In this document: one piece after another, positions 28,018 through 36,562 of the stretch
Position numbering within the stretch: position 1 is the stretch's first letter
How the letters are laid out: each line of letters begins with the position of its first letter
NCBI RefSeq assembly: GCF_900636825.1
Contig: NZ_LR134318.1
Location: 2,947,501 to 3,011,500, forward strand
Reading direction: 5' to 3'
Length of the DNA stretch: 64,000 nucleotides
Source of the DNA: Pseudomonas fluorescens
GTDB lineage: Bacteria > Pseudomonadota > Gammaproteobacteria > Pseudomonadales > Pseudomonadaceae
Position numbers and translations under genes: made by a program
Notes under the pieces: model-generated
Databases searched by the model: none
What the model was told of the DNA's origin: nothing
Seen by the model: only the letters and a program-made list of their open reading frames with translations

Positions 28018-29181
28018 ATGAAGCTGGTTCAGTGCCGTGACTCTTCTGATCAGCGTGTACCGCTGCTTGTGCAGGATGGTCAGGGCGGCGCCATTGCCCA
28101 AGCTAGTGCCATTCTTCTACGTCCAGCTCAAGCTCAGGCATCGTGCATACAACACCGCCGCAGCGCACCTGCGTGCGATCCAGGCTTTCTACACCTATGC
28201 CAAAACCCGAGATCTGGATATTGATGAGGCCATCTTGGCCTGTCACTTTGAGGCGATTCTGGCGTTATTGGACGGTTACGCCATCTGGCTCCAAAGCGGC
28301 CGTCACGCCGACAACCTGATCGCCCGAATCGGCACGCGTGCTCGTCAAACTCAACCACCCTGGCAAACATCGAGGTGGCATTTGCAGATGTCGCCGACGT
28401 GATTGAACGGCGCTTTGAGAGCCATATCATCAATGTTCGTCCCGACCGCACTCGTTACCGCAGCCTGACAGATACCCAACTCCAGGTCATTCGCACACTG
28501 ATTCGCCCGGGCGCCGCGGAGAATCCGTTTCCGGAACGATTGCAGTTGCGCAATTGGCTAATGATTGAATTGCTGCTGGAGACCGGTATCCGTCGCGGAG
28601 AGCTTCTGAAACTCTACACCACGGATATCAATCAGGGTTCTCAGCATGCCTATGTCAGCATCAATGACCGCGAACGTGACCCAGGCGACCCGCGTGCTGA
28701 AGAGCCTGCGCTGAAAACCCACGGACGGACAGTAGGTATCTCTGCACAGTTGTATGAGGTCTACGAGCACTATATCCAGGGCGAACGGCCCTCTGCGTGA
28801 CCGCAAACCGATGAAATTGCTGTACCGCTATCTGTTCATCTCTGACCGAGGCCGCCCGCTGTCGATTCGCGCGTTGTCTAACGTCCTCGATCGGCTGTTT
28901 CTGAACATTGAACTGGCTCATCCGGGGTTGTTGCCTAACTTTCTGCGCATGACTTTCGCCACACCTTCGCCGACCGTTTCTTGGCTTACTTTGTCGAGAA
29001 GCGTGGGCATGACCTGGAGCGTGCCACGGACGAACTCCGACGAGTCTGCGGCTGGTCTAAAACTTCGGCAATGCCACGCCGTTATGCAAGTCGTTATCTA
29101 GCCGAGTCGGCTAACCGCCATAACGCCCAGCGCGCCTCGGCAGCCTGGAGCCGATTTGACAGTTTAGGAGGTACGTCGTGA
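28018..29181 (+). pseudogene. Tyrosine recombinase, broken by about four frameshifts
   Basis: Reading across frames gives a continuous recombinase of about 390 residues. It starts MKLVQCRDSSDQRVPLLVQD, shifts near 28080 to 'VPFFYVQLKLRHRAYNTAAA', near 28340 to 'LANIEVAFADVADVIERRF', near 28780 to 'LRDRKPMKLLYRYLFISDRG' and near 28955 to 'HDFRHTFADRFLAYF'. Catalytic residues are recognisable: Arg in 'ETGIRRGELLKL', H-x-x-R in 'HDFRHTF' and the Tyr region 'MPRRYASRYLAES'. The 3' end overlaps the start of a second gene (GTCGTGACC), as in tandem-recombinase cassettes. It cannot make an active protein. Confidence 0.8.
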
Positions 29182-29336
29182 CCAAATCATCCGATCAAGA
29201 ACACGCGTCACCCTCCTCCTCTTTGCCGGCTTACGTATTCGATAATGATTTTGTATCACCCCCTGATCCTATAGCCGCTGCGACACGCAGCTTTGGGTCG
29301 AAAGCGGCTTTTATCGCAAGCGGGCGGCTGCACTAG
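29178..29336 (+). pseudogene. Start of a second tandem recombinase gene, truncated
   Basis: GTG at 29178 overlaps the stop of the previous gene and has GGAGGTACGTC directly upstream. Fifty-two residues (VTKSSDQEHASPSSSLPAYV, then '...SFGSKAAFIASGRLH') precede a TAG. Tandem recombinase cassettes have a second, larger recombinase exactly here, so this is read as its N-terminal stub cut off at the junction with the nuclease gene. The two stops overlap by four bases. Confidence 0.5.
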
Positions 29337-29809
29337 GAGCTTCGCTGAATAGCGTGGGAGTAAATCTCCTCGGCTGCGTCCCTATGGAGTGAAAGCGAAG
29401 GATAGAAGTGAATCTCGTGCTGAAACTCTGGCCATTGACCAGATTGCTGCCTGCATAGAAACGCGACTTCAGCCTCTACTGTTTCCAATTCTCGTAGAGT
29501 CGTGGGTTTTCCTTCGTGTTCAGCAGTCCAAACGCTCAGAGCCAGTCTGTGCCTCAGATTCTTCCACTTGTACCCATGGTAGCCGCCTTTGCCCTTCGCT
29601 CGGAAACCAAAAGAAAGGCGCGATGACATTGATTGTGACGCTATCCCTACGTAAAGGAGTTTGCCGGCTGCTGACAACGTGTACAGCTTTGGATGCTGAC
29701 TTGTACTCGCGGGCTTCGAGAATTTGCATGCCACTCCGTCCAACAAAAGGCGGTATGGTCCCTCGTCAAACAACTCAAGGTGATATATCTGTGGGGACCG
29801 TAGTTTCAT
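29333..29809 (-). CDS. GIY-YIG nuclease family protein
   Basis: A 158-residue protein with 'KLYTLSAAGKLLYVGIASQS', then 'MSSRLSFGF': the two short strands (LYTL ... LYVG) and the following Arg-containing helix are the GIY-YIG signature, and 'RELETVEAEVAFL' supplies the conserved Glu. It is stand-alone without a DNA-binding domain, like small nucleases on defence islands or some restriction enzymes; no methyltransferase is adjacent. The ATG at 29809 with GGAG nine bases upstream is preferred to 29854. It is flanked on both sides by recombinase debris, so it looks like island cargo. Confidence 0.7.
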   Translation of the reverse strand: MKLRSPQIYHLELFDEGPYRLLLDGVACKFSKPASTSQHPKLYTLSAAGKLLYVGIASQSMSSRLSFGFRAKGKGGYHGYKWKNLRHRLALSVWTAEHEGKPTTLRELETVEAEVAFLCRQQSGQWPEFQHEIHFYPSLSLHRDAAEEIYSHAIQRSS

Positions 29810-29974
29810 GTGAAAAGGCTCCAAGCTTCTGGGTGTATCGGCGCCGGATTGCAAAGCGCAGAGGGCATCAACAAGCGCAAGGTCTTGGCTTTACTCCCCC
29901 TTGTTTGTCTAGCAGGTGATGTAGGTGAGCACAAGAAACGATGACTATGGTTTCTGCTTCTAATTCTTGCAACT

Positions 29975-30062
29975 GATTTAAGGGTCACTTTCGGCCATAT
30001 GTGACCGGAAGCTTTGGGTCGATTTCTGCCCTTGGTGACGGGCAGAAACCGGCCAAGAGAAG
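29975..30062. repeat. Dispersed Pseudomonas-type repeat, copy 1
   Basis: Contains 'agctttgggtcgatttctg', a short spacer and 'gacgggcagaaaccggccaa', an inverted pattern (TTTCTGCCC ... GGGCAGAAA). A diverged copy lies at 63455-63545. Sequences of this type are scattered in Pseudomonas intergenic DNA. Confidence 0.5.
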
Positions 30063-30141
30063 TCATCACCAGTCAGCAGCACGCTTCAACCGGCAAAGAT
30101 ATTGCGAGCATAATGAGTCATCCCCGCATGTGAGTAACATC

Positions 30142-30330
30142 ATGACCGAAGCCCAACGCTGGACAGTGAAATGCCAAGATCCTGCGGATGGAAGTGGCGA
30201 CGTCATCGTCGACTTGCCACCTGAACTACTCGCCAGTTTGGGATTGAGCGTCGGCGACGTACTGACCACAGAAGTGATCGACGGCGCGATCGTTCTGACG
30301 CCGAAGTCGAACCACTCAGCTACACCCTGA
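30142..30330 (+). CDS. AbrB/MazE-like small DNA-binding protein
   Basis: A 62-residue protein from ATG 30142 (MTEAQRWTVKCQDPADGSGD). 'VIVDLPPELLASLGLSVGDV' and 'VIDGAIVLTPK' have the swapped-hairpin pattern of AbrB/MazE/SpoVT antitoxin-like proteins. No toxin gene follows; the next DNA is a recombinase fragment, so a partner may have been lost. It may also be a stand-alone regulator, which is common in Pseudomonas. Confidence 0.65.
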   Translation: MTEAQRWTVKCQDPADGSGDVIVDLPPELLASLGLSVGDVLTTEVIDGAIVLTPKSNHSATP

Positions 30331-30417
30331 ATCGAACTGGCGCGCTTTACCTAGTCTTCAAACGGGCATACGCGAACAGCACATCTGAGCGGTAACGATC
30401 GGACTAAACGACAGGTC

Positions 30418-30463
30418 ATGTCATAGATGTTCATGAGCCGTCTAAACCACTGATTCGACAAAC
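30418..30463 (+). repeat. 46-bp repeat, copy B
   Basis: 39 of 46 positions match 19009-19054. Its left flank (ACAGGTCATGTCA then ATGTTCATG) is also found at 27967-27990 upstream of the frameshifted recombinase. It directly precedes the recombinase fragment at 30464-30617. Confidence 0.6.
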
Positions 30464-30617
30464 ATTCATCTGCGTCCAACTCAAGCTCAGGCACCGTGCA
30501 TACAACACAGCCGCAGCGCACCTACGTGCTATCCAGGCTTTTTACACCTATGCCAAAAGTCGAGATCTGGATATCGATGACACCATCTTGGCCTGCCACT
30601 TTGAGGCGATTCTGGCT
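30464..30617 (+). mobile_element. Fragment of the tandem recombinase gene (second copy)
   Basis: From 'ctgcgtccaactcaagctc' to 'gaggcgattctggc' the DNA matches 28111-28264 with about 90% identity. It codes for the core-binding part ('AAAHLRAIQAFYTYAK'-type residues). Both ends are cut: the left joins the 46-bp repeat and the right joins an unrelated coding end. It is evidence of a second, nearly deleted insertion of the same element. Confidence 0.72.
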
Positions 30618-30710
30618 GGCCCATATCCGAAAGGTGATTGGCAGTCCTCTGAGGATGGACAACTCATGCCATTGCTGGAGGCGTGCTACCATATCGCCAC
30701 CCCACCCTAG
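30618..30710 (+). pseudogene. C-terminal stub of an unknown gene, upstream of the helicase
   Basis: Directly after the recombinase fragment one frame reads GPYPKGDWQSSEDGQLMPLL, then EACYHIATPP and TAG at 30708-30710. The composition looks like real protein and the stop lies 27 bases before the helicase ATG, as expected for the end of a preceding operon gene. The 5' part has been replaced by the recombinase element. Family unknown. Confidence 0.4.
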
Positions 30711-30737
30711 CAGCCACTCTGCCTTCAGGTAATTGCC

Positions 30738-33677
30738 ATGGACGACGTAGTAATAACGCATTCGGATGTGTACCAGAGCTGGCAAGACCATCTCTTCAAT
30801 TTCAGTCTTGACGACCCCGCGACAAAAGCACCTGGGCTACGAAAGCCGCAACTTGCTGCGCTCTACGCAACCCTCGGTCATCTGGTAGTTGATCCCTACT
30901 CTACCGCAACCGTGGTAATGCCAACGGGCACCGGGAAGACCGACACCATGCTTGCGCTGGTAATCGCCGCAAGAATGGCAAGAACGCTAGTCCTAGTTCC
31001 TTCGGATGCCCTCAGGACTCAACTGGTGGGTAAGTGCACGGAGATGAAGACGCTTCGTACAGTGGGCGCTGTGTCTGACACAGCGCGCAATCCAATCGTT
31101 GCTGCCATCTGCTCGAAAATGTCTGAGGTCGCGGTTGCTGAACTGGCATACGCGAACATCATTGTGGCTACTCCCCAAGCCTTGTTACTGTTCGACGAGG
31201 CCGCGCTAGGCATGTTGGTGGAAACATGCAGCCACCTTATGATCGATGAGGCCCACCACGTTGCCGCGATCAGCTGGAGTCGAATCAAAACAGCCTTCAA
31301 GGGTAAACCCTGTATCCAATTTACGGCTACGCCATTTCGAGAGGATGGCTTGGCCCTGGAAGGCAAGATCATCTATAACTACCCTCTTCGGGACGCCCAG
31401 CTCGATGGCTATTTCAAAGGCATCGAGTTTCACCCGGTGCGAGAATACAACCTGGATCTGTCCGATCAGGCCATTGCTGACAAGGCTGTTGAGTTGCTTA
31501 GGGCAGACCTACAGGCTGGATACGACCATCTGATGCTGGTACGGGCCAAATCTCAAAAACGTGCAACAGACCTTTTTGAGATCTATAAGCAGCACGCCGA
31601 CCTGTCTCCCGTCCTGATCCACAGTAAGGTACCGAACCAGGCCAAGGTTCTGGGTGAGATCGTCAAGAAAAAATATCGGATCATTGTCTGTGTCGACATG
31701 CTTGGCGAAGGTTTCGATCTGCCAGAACTGAAAATCGCCGCAATTCATGACCAACACCGCAGTCCAGCTGTCACGCTCCAGTTCATTGGCCGGCTGACAA
31801 GGGTTGATGCTGCTTTAGGGGACGCCAAGTTCGTTGCCAATATCGCCAATCAGAAGACTGACCATCAGATGGCAGCGCTCTACAAAGAGAGTGCCGACTG
31901 GGGGGCAGTTATCCGTGACGTGAGCCAGGAAAAAGTCACCCATGAAATCGAGAAGGAAGTCTTCACCGAGCAGTTTACCGATGGTGATGATGCGCATGTG
32001 ATTTTCGGGCTCAACCCAAACCCCAAAATTAGCGCGGTGGCTTATCACATTTCTGCCGAGCAGTGGAAACCTGAGCGAGCGCGCAGCCTTGACGGGCGCA
32101 GGGAGGCGCTCCACTACATTTCGATCAACGACGAAGCCGATACGGTCATTGCGGTGACACGGCGAGAAACGTTGGTTGGATGGGCGCAAACCGAGGAAAT
32201 CGTCGATACCAACTGGGTCTTGTACCTAGCTTTCTTCAATGAAGCCCAGAAAACCCTATTCATCCATACCTCTGGCGATGACAGCCAGGCAACACGCTTT
32301 TTGAATCTTGTGGCCAAAGAGCCTCGTCGCATCCATGGTGAACCAGTCTTCCGCACACTTCACGATATCAAACTCATGAAACTGCAGAACGTAGGTTTAT
32401 CGCGTGCCCGTAAAGATCTTCGGTTCACGATGCATGTAGGGCGCGATATCAACCAGGTGATCAGCGACATTGAGAAAGGTAACGCCAAGAAATCCAATAT
32501 TTTCGCGACAGGATTCGAGGGGGGAGAACGAACGACCGTGGGCTGCTCGCACAAAGGCAAGATCTGGGAAATGAACTCCTCCGCAATCAATTACTGGGTC
32601 GAGTGGTGCAGACACATTTCGGTCAAGCTCAACGATGCAACGATAGACCCGGGCGACGTGCTCAAAAATGTCATGCGTGCTGAAAAAATTGAAGACGCTT
32701 GGCCGAGGGGGCTTTTTTACGCGGACTGGCCTGAGTCTATCGCGATCGAGAACGAGCAAAAGATCGCTCTGTATTTCCAGGGGGAAAGCTTCAACCTGCT
32801 GGATGTCGAGCTAGGTAAACCTGAGTACGAGGATGCGCTGACCTTGGCCATCCCGGTATATGTTGCCGGCGTCGACGACGAAGAACGTCGCCTCACGACA
32901 ATCTCCATCAAACTGCTGGAGGACGGGTACAAAACGTCCTGCCCTGGCTTGAAAATTCTTTTTTCCCAAGAGATGCCATTTGATTCTTATCTAGATGCGG
33001 AGCCGCTTGTCCTGTTACGAGTAGACGGGTCAATGGTTTATGGGAACTACCGCCATTACTCACCCAACAGTGTGGACGTCAGATTGCCTGTAGGCCTGCT
33101 CGAACCGTGGAATTGGGGGGCAACAAAAATTAACCAAGAATCCATGCGGGCGGAGCAACGCATGGACACCGTGCAAGGTTTCACCTACGGCAAAATTGTT
33201 GACGAGTACACAATCGTTTTCAACGATGATGGGAAGGGGGAAATTGCTGACTTGGTCGCAATTCGTGAAAGCAAAGATGCTATCTACATCGACCTCTACC
33301 ACTGCAAGTACTGCCCTCAGACGGATGGGGTGGCCGCGCCCAGGGCTCGCGTCAGTGACGTCTATGAGGTGTGCGGGCAAGCCTCCAGATCAGCGAAATG
33401 GCTATCCACCGGCGAAAAATTCTTTGATCGATTGATGGATCGCTACCAACAATCGCTTCCCAAAGGCTTCGATAGAATCCTCAAAGGAACACCACACGAG
33501 CTGGAGATACTGCGCAATAAATGTCACGACCACGAGCTGATTTTCAAGTTTGTGATCGTACAGCCAGCGATCTCAAGTCAGAAAATATCGAACGAGCAGC
33601 TGGCTGTCTTAGGAACGAGCTATTCATACATCAAGAGCATTTCAGGATCGGACATAAAGGTAATCGTTAGCCCATAG
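30738..33677 (+). CDS. DEAD/DEAH-box helicase with C-terminal nuclease-like domain
   Basis: A 979-residue protein. SF2 helicase motifs: Walker A 'MPTGTGKTD' (61-69), DEAH in 'LMIDEAHH' (about 170-173), 'FTATPF' (about 196-200) and motif VI 'QFIGRLTRVD' (about 350). The long second half ends with 'GEIADLVAIRESKDAIYIDL' followed by 'YHCKYC', a D ... D-x-Y-H-C-K pattern compatible with a PD-(D/E)xK nuclease core near residue 845. A helicase plus nuclease in one chain is typical of restriction or anti-phage systems. The upstream operon neighbour has been truncated, so the system may be incomplete. AGGT precedes the ATG by seven bases. Confidence 0.8.
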   Translation: MDDVVITHSDVYQSWQDHLFNFSLDDPATKAPGLRKPQLAALYATLGHLVVDPYSTATVVMPTGTGKTDTMLALVIAARMARTLVLVPSDALRTQLVGKCTEMKTLRTVGAVSDTARNPIVAAICSKMSEVAVAELAYANIIVATPQALLLFDEAALGMLVETCSHLMIDEAHHVAAISWSRIKTAFKGKPCIQFTATPFREDGLALEGKIIYNYPLRDAQLDGYFKGIEFHPVREYNLDLSDQAIADKAVELLRADLQAGYDHLMLVRAKSQKRATDLFEIYKQHADLSPVLIHSKVPNQAKVLGEIVKKKYRIIVCVDMLGEGFDLPELKIAAIHDQHRSPAVTLQFIGRLTRVDAALGDAKFVANIANQKTDHQMAALYKESADWGAVIRDVSQEKVTHEIEKEVFTEQFTDGDDAHVIFGLNPNPKISAVAYHISAEQWKPERARSLDGRREALHYISINDEADTVIAVTRRETLVGWAQTEEIVDTNWVLYLAFFNEAQKTLFIHTSGDDSQATRFLNLVAKEPRRIHGEPVFRTLHDIKLMKLQNVGLSRARKDLRFTMHVGRDINQVISDIEKGNAKKSNIFATGFEGGERTTVGCSHKGKIWEMNSSAINYWVEWCRHISVKLNDATIDPGDVLKNVMRAEKIEDAWPRGLFYADWPESIAIENEQKIALYFQGESFNLLDVELGKPEYEDALTLAIPVYVAGVDDEERRLTTISIKLLEDGYKTSCPGLKILFSQEMPFDSYLDAEPLVLLRVDGSMVYGNYRHYSPNSVDVRLPVGLLEPWNWGATKINQESMRAEQRMDTVQGFTYGKIVDEYTIVFNDDGKGEIADLVAIRESKDAIYIDLYHCKYCPQTDGVAAPRARVSDVYEVCGQASRSAKWLSTGEKFFDRLMDRYQQSLPKGFDRILKGTPHELEILRNKCHDHELIFKFVIVQPAISSQKISNEQLAVLGTSYSYIKSISGSDIKVIVSP

Positions 33678-34144
33678 CGCTTTGCTGTCAGCGGAGCTGT
33701 CAAAGCCGCGCTGACATCACGTCGAATACCTACGCCCTGCCTCCTCGGTTAGCAATCAGCGAGTGCATGCAAGGCCATACAAAAAACGCCCCTCACGACG
33801 GAAAATCCATACCCCGCGTGCCATCGGACGATCTTGAACTTCCTTTCGAGGTTCTGGACGGCGATTTGATGATCGGATTGTTTGGCGAGCTTCACTACGA
33901 ATAGGCCAGACAGGTGAACGGGTGTGGGCAGCTTGCGCCACGGCGTGAAATGTCTGCGGCCACATGGCGAATCACGAAACAAGCTTCTTGGGAGAATGCT
34001 TTCGCCGGTTACCCCAACGACGCCTCAAGCCTGATCGTGATTCCGGGCTTGGAATGTGGAACAACAGGTTCTCAACTGCCGCCCGAAACTTGGCATGGGG
34101 CGCTCAATCATGCACCCAGGCCTGGAACTTCATCAGCCAGCAGC
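33678..34144. other. Gap between helicase and membrane-protein genes
   Basis: 467 bases between convergent genes with no supported gene. A 46-codon frame at 33768-33908 ending 'FEVLDGDLMIGLFGELHYE' is weakly protein-like but lacks support. No hairpin with T-run was seen. Confidence 0.3.
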
Positions 34145-35323
34145 TCACAAAAGGCCGGGCAGCAGAATCTTCAGCTGAAGGAAAACAAACCATACGAAGC
34201 AGCCTCCGCTGGCCAAGAACAAGCTGATAAGTACAAACCGACTTAATGGGCGCATCGTGTTTTGCCACTGCGCGATAATTCGAGTGAATGTCAGCGCAGA
34301 GGCGTCGGTGCGAAACAGATAGATGAGCCCTTCTGCATAGGCAGACACCATCAGATTTCGATGCGTCGGTAGCTCCGAGTGGAAATCCAGCGAGCCGTCA
34401 AACCAGCGCACCACTAAATCGCCCTCCTTGCCTACCTTAGCCATTTTCACCTCGCTCCCATTCATGACACTCAAATGGATGTTACGCAAAGGTGTATTGA
34501 GTGGGCAAATTCGGTGTCCCGGCATGAGTTCCTGGAACTCGTTCGGCTTGGAATCCTCTCGCCAGATCGTTGTAGATGTCAGCTGGGCGTACTCATAAAG
34601 TGCATACTCTATCCGTGCGGATGCGAATTCACCAAAGCCACCGTAGGCTGGAATGTCACCACGCCGAGTGATTTCAAGCGCAAGCTGATGTTTACTGGAC
34701 TCTGGCTTGATTATACCCGTATCCAGTTCATAGGGCTTAACGCTCCACCAGCGTCGTAATTCATCCTCAACGAGCGCGAGCAACCAGCGCCGCGCTTCGA
34801 CGCCAAGGTACTCATCCTTCCCAGCAAGTGTTCGTTTTAGCAGAACCGGACATTTCCACTCGAACCAAATTACCGCCAACAAGTAGAAGCCCCCGCCGAT
34901 CAGCAACCAGCTCAAAGGCCCGACCGCTGACTCTGCACCTTTCAGCGGGGGAGCAGCCTGAAGGAATGCGGCAACCAAACCTCCCACCGTTGCGAGCTTG
35001 ATACCGGCGCCAGACTTCATCCGCGACCAGAACGACCAACTCGTCATTTGTCGAAACCGGTGATACGCCATTTCCTGGCGCGTGTTGCGTCGCTCGGCCA
35101 GGGCGGGCCTGTAGACCTCTTCATTCGGGAGTTCATCGCAAAACCAGGAAATCCAGCTGAACTCAAACCGCTTCTCCCGACGCTTGTAACGACGGTGCTC
35201 TTTTTCCGATTCCGCTATCCGCCGGCTCATCTCATCGGTGAGCACGAAGGCCTTTTTAGGCTTGATTGAGTCGTTTTGGTTGTTTTGGTTTTCAGGTTCT
35301 GTTGGTTGGTTTTCAGCTGACAA
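34145..35323 (-). CDS. Unrecognised membrane protein with three predicted segments
   Basis: A 392-residue protein starting at TTG 35323 with AAGGAG seven bases upstream; no ATG fits. The N-terminus is polar and Asn/Gln-rich, followed by a very basic 'KEHRRYKRREKRFEFSW' stretch. Hydrophobic segments lie near 107-125, 131-155 and 362-387. The middle (160-350) is soluble. I do not recognise a family. With the HEPN-like gene 63 bases upstream in the same direction it may form a two-gene unit; membrane proteins paired with RNases are common in abortive-infection systems, which is inference. Confidence 0.6.
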   Translation of the reverse strand: MSAENQPTEPENQNNQNDSIKPKKAFVLTDEMSRRIAESEKEHRRYKRREKRFEFSWISWFCDELPNEEVYRPALAERRNTRQEMAYHRFRQMTSWSFWSRMKSGAGIKLATVGGLVAAFLQAAPPLKGAESAVGPLSWLLIGGGFYLLAVIWFEWKCPVLLKRTLAGKDEYLGVEARRWLLALVEDELRRWWSVKPYELDTGIIKPESSKHQLALEITRRGDIPAYGGFGEFASARIEYALYEYAQLTSTTIWREDSKPNEFQELMPGHRICPLNTPLRNIHLSVMNGSEVKMAKVGKEGDLVVRWFDGSLDFHSELPTHRNLMVSAYAEGLIYLFRTDASALTFTRIIAQWQNTMRPLSRFVLISLFLASGGCFVWFVFLQLKILLPGLL

Positions 35324-35386
35324 TGTGCTGCTCCTTGTCTGTTTGCTTCCTCGGGCTGTGAAAGCAGGCGGTTCACAGCAAGCAAG

Positions 35387-36118
35387 TTAACGAACCAGAT
35401 CAATGTCCTTGGCGTATACGAAGCCTTCGGTGGTGGTGATTGGTACGTTGGACGGGCTGCAAAAAACGTCGTGTTTGCCAATGTTATTTTCAGCACGATA
35501 AGACCAGTCGAGCTCCTGGATTACCTTCTTTTCGCGAAGCTCTGGGATTTCTCGGCATTTGTCTGCAATAGTATTCGTAATGTTGAAAACGAATTTGTAC
35601 ATATCGAATCCGAGTTCGTAGACCCTTCCGTCAAGCCTTAGGCTAGGCTTTTGGCAGAACATTTCGAGGTCTTTCATGAGATTTGCGGCGTAGTCGAAGA
35701 TCTCAGCGATATCACTCATTTCCCTCTGCACGAATCGCAACTTGGCTTTGTAATTTTTGTTTTTTTCGTCAGGTATCGTGTTATCGATAAATGATTTCAC
35801 GCTTTTTGCGAGCACTTCTAGTGGTATTAGAAGGTGTTGCGAATGGCTAACGAGAACATTTTCCTCGACCTTGACATGGAGACGAATTTCGTCGACGTCG
35901 CCGACATGGTGAAAATAGTTTCTGACAATCCGGAGCATTTTGAATTCTGGAGCAGTTTTGATGCTGCAGTTGAATAGCTCAAGCAGCTTATCAGCCGTAG
36001 AGTGGAGGTTATTCAGGTAGGTAAACAGCGTGTTGATGTCCCGCTCTTCAGAATGCCGGATGTCCAACAGTTCGCGCTGGCTGTGAAAATACCGATCAAT
36101 AAACGTGTACTTCTCCAT
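35387..36118 (-). CDS. HEPN-like protein (predicted)
   Basis: A 243-residue, largely helical protein. It contains 'MLRIVRNYFHHVGDV', matching the R-N-x-x-x-H motif of HEPN ribonucleases (R and H six residues apart). The ATG at 36118 has GGAG about ten bases upstream; an ATG at 36193 is in frame but its GGGG is too close. AT-rich with many Lys/Asn/Ile codons, unlike the core. It is upstream of the membrane protein. No antitoxin (MNT-type) gene is visible next to it. The family call rests on one motif and the helical context. Confidence 0.5.
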   Translation of the reverse strand: MEKYTFIDRYFHSQRELLDIRHSEERDINTLFTYLNNLHSTADKLLELFNCSIKTAPEFKMLRIVRNYFHHVGDVDEIRLHVKVEENVLVSHSQHLLIPLEVLAKSVKSFIDNTIPDEKNKNYKAKLRFVQREMSDIAEIFDYAANLMKDLEMFCQKPSLRLDGRVYELGFDMYKFVFNITNTIADKCREIPELREKKVIQELDWSYRAENNIGKHDVFCSPSNVPITTTEGFVYAKDIDLVR

Positions 36119-36334
36119 GTGGCTAGGCTCCACTCCCCGGCTGATTTCACATCTTATATACTGAGGCGCAAGATTGTTCGAACTCGTGCTCATTCACCCC
36201 GTTCTGCGCACAGTCTAGGGCGAGGTAAGCCATGTGTTGGCAACCTTCACGCCTTCCAGTCTGCGCGAGTAGGCCGGGCTATATCCATTCTATTGCATGA
36301 CCACCACAGCCAATGCCTGTAGGCGGTGATGCGA

Positions 36335-36490
36335 TTTTTGGACTGCCCCGGCCCCTGTAGACATTTTCCAGCCTCAAAGTGAGGCACTTTCGAAGGCCTC
36401 AGGGCTGACGCCGCCCAGGTGACTGTGACGACGCGGTAAATCGCTTCAATGTAGCCGCCTGCGCAGAGTCTGTCCTCTGCGCGACAGGCT
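36335..36490 (-). mobile_element. IS3-family transposase remnant
   Basis: The reverse strand codes for 'RRHSHLGGVSPEAFESASL' and a stop at 36374-36376, the typical end of an IS3-group OrfB. Just upstream another frame gives 'GYIEAIYR', which normally joins this motif, so a frameshift lies between them. The GC-rich end 'TGGACTGCCCCGGCCCC' at 36339-36355 may be one terminal repeat. The rest of the element is gone. It fills the gap between the HEPN-like and HNH genes. Confidence 0.65.
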
Positions 36491-36562
36491 CATCCGAGAT
36501 GCGACGGACGCAACTTCACAACTCCGAGCGGCCCCTTTTTGACTTGGTGCCCAGCAAGCCCC

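Noticed and set aside
33749..34246. Several 70-110-codon frames in the gap after the helicase
   Set aside because: None has a ribosome site, motif or consistent composition, and they overlap each other on both strands.
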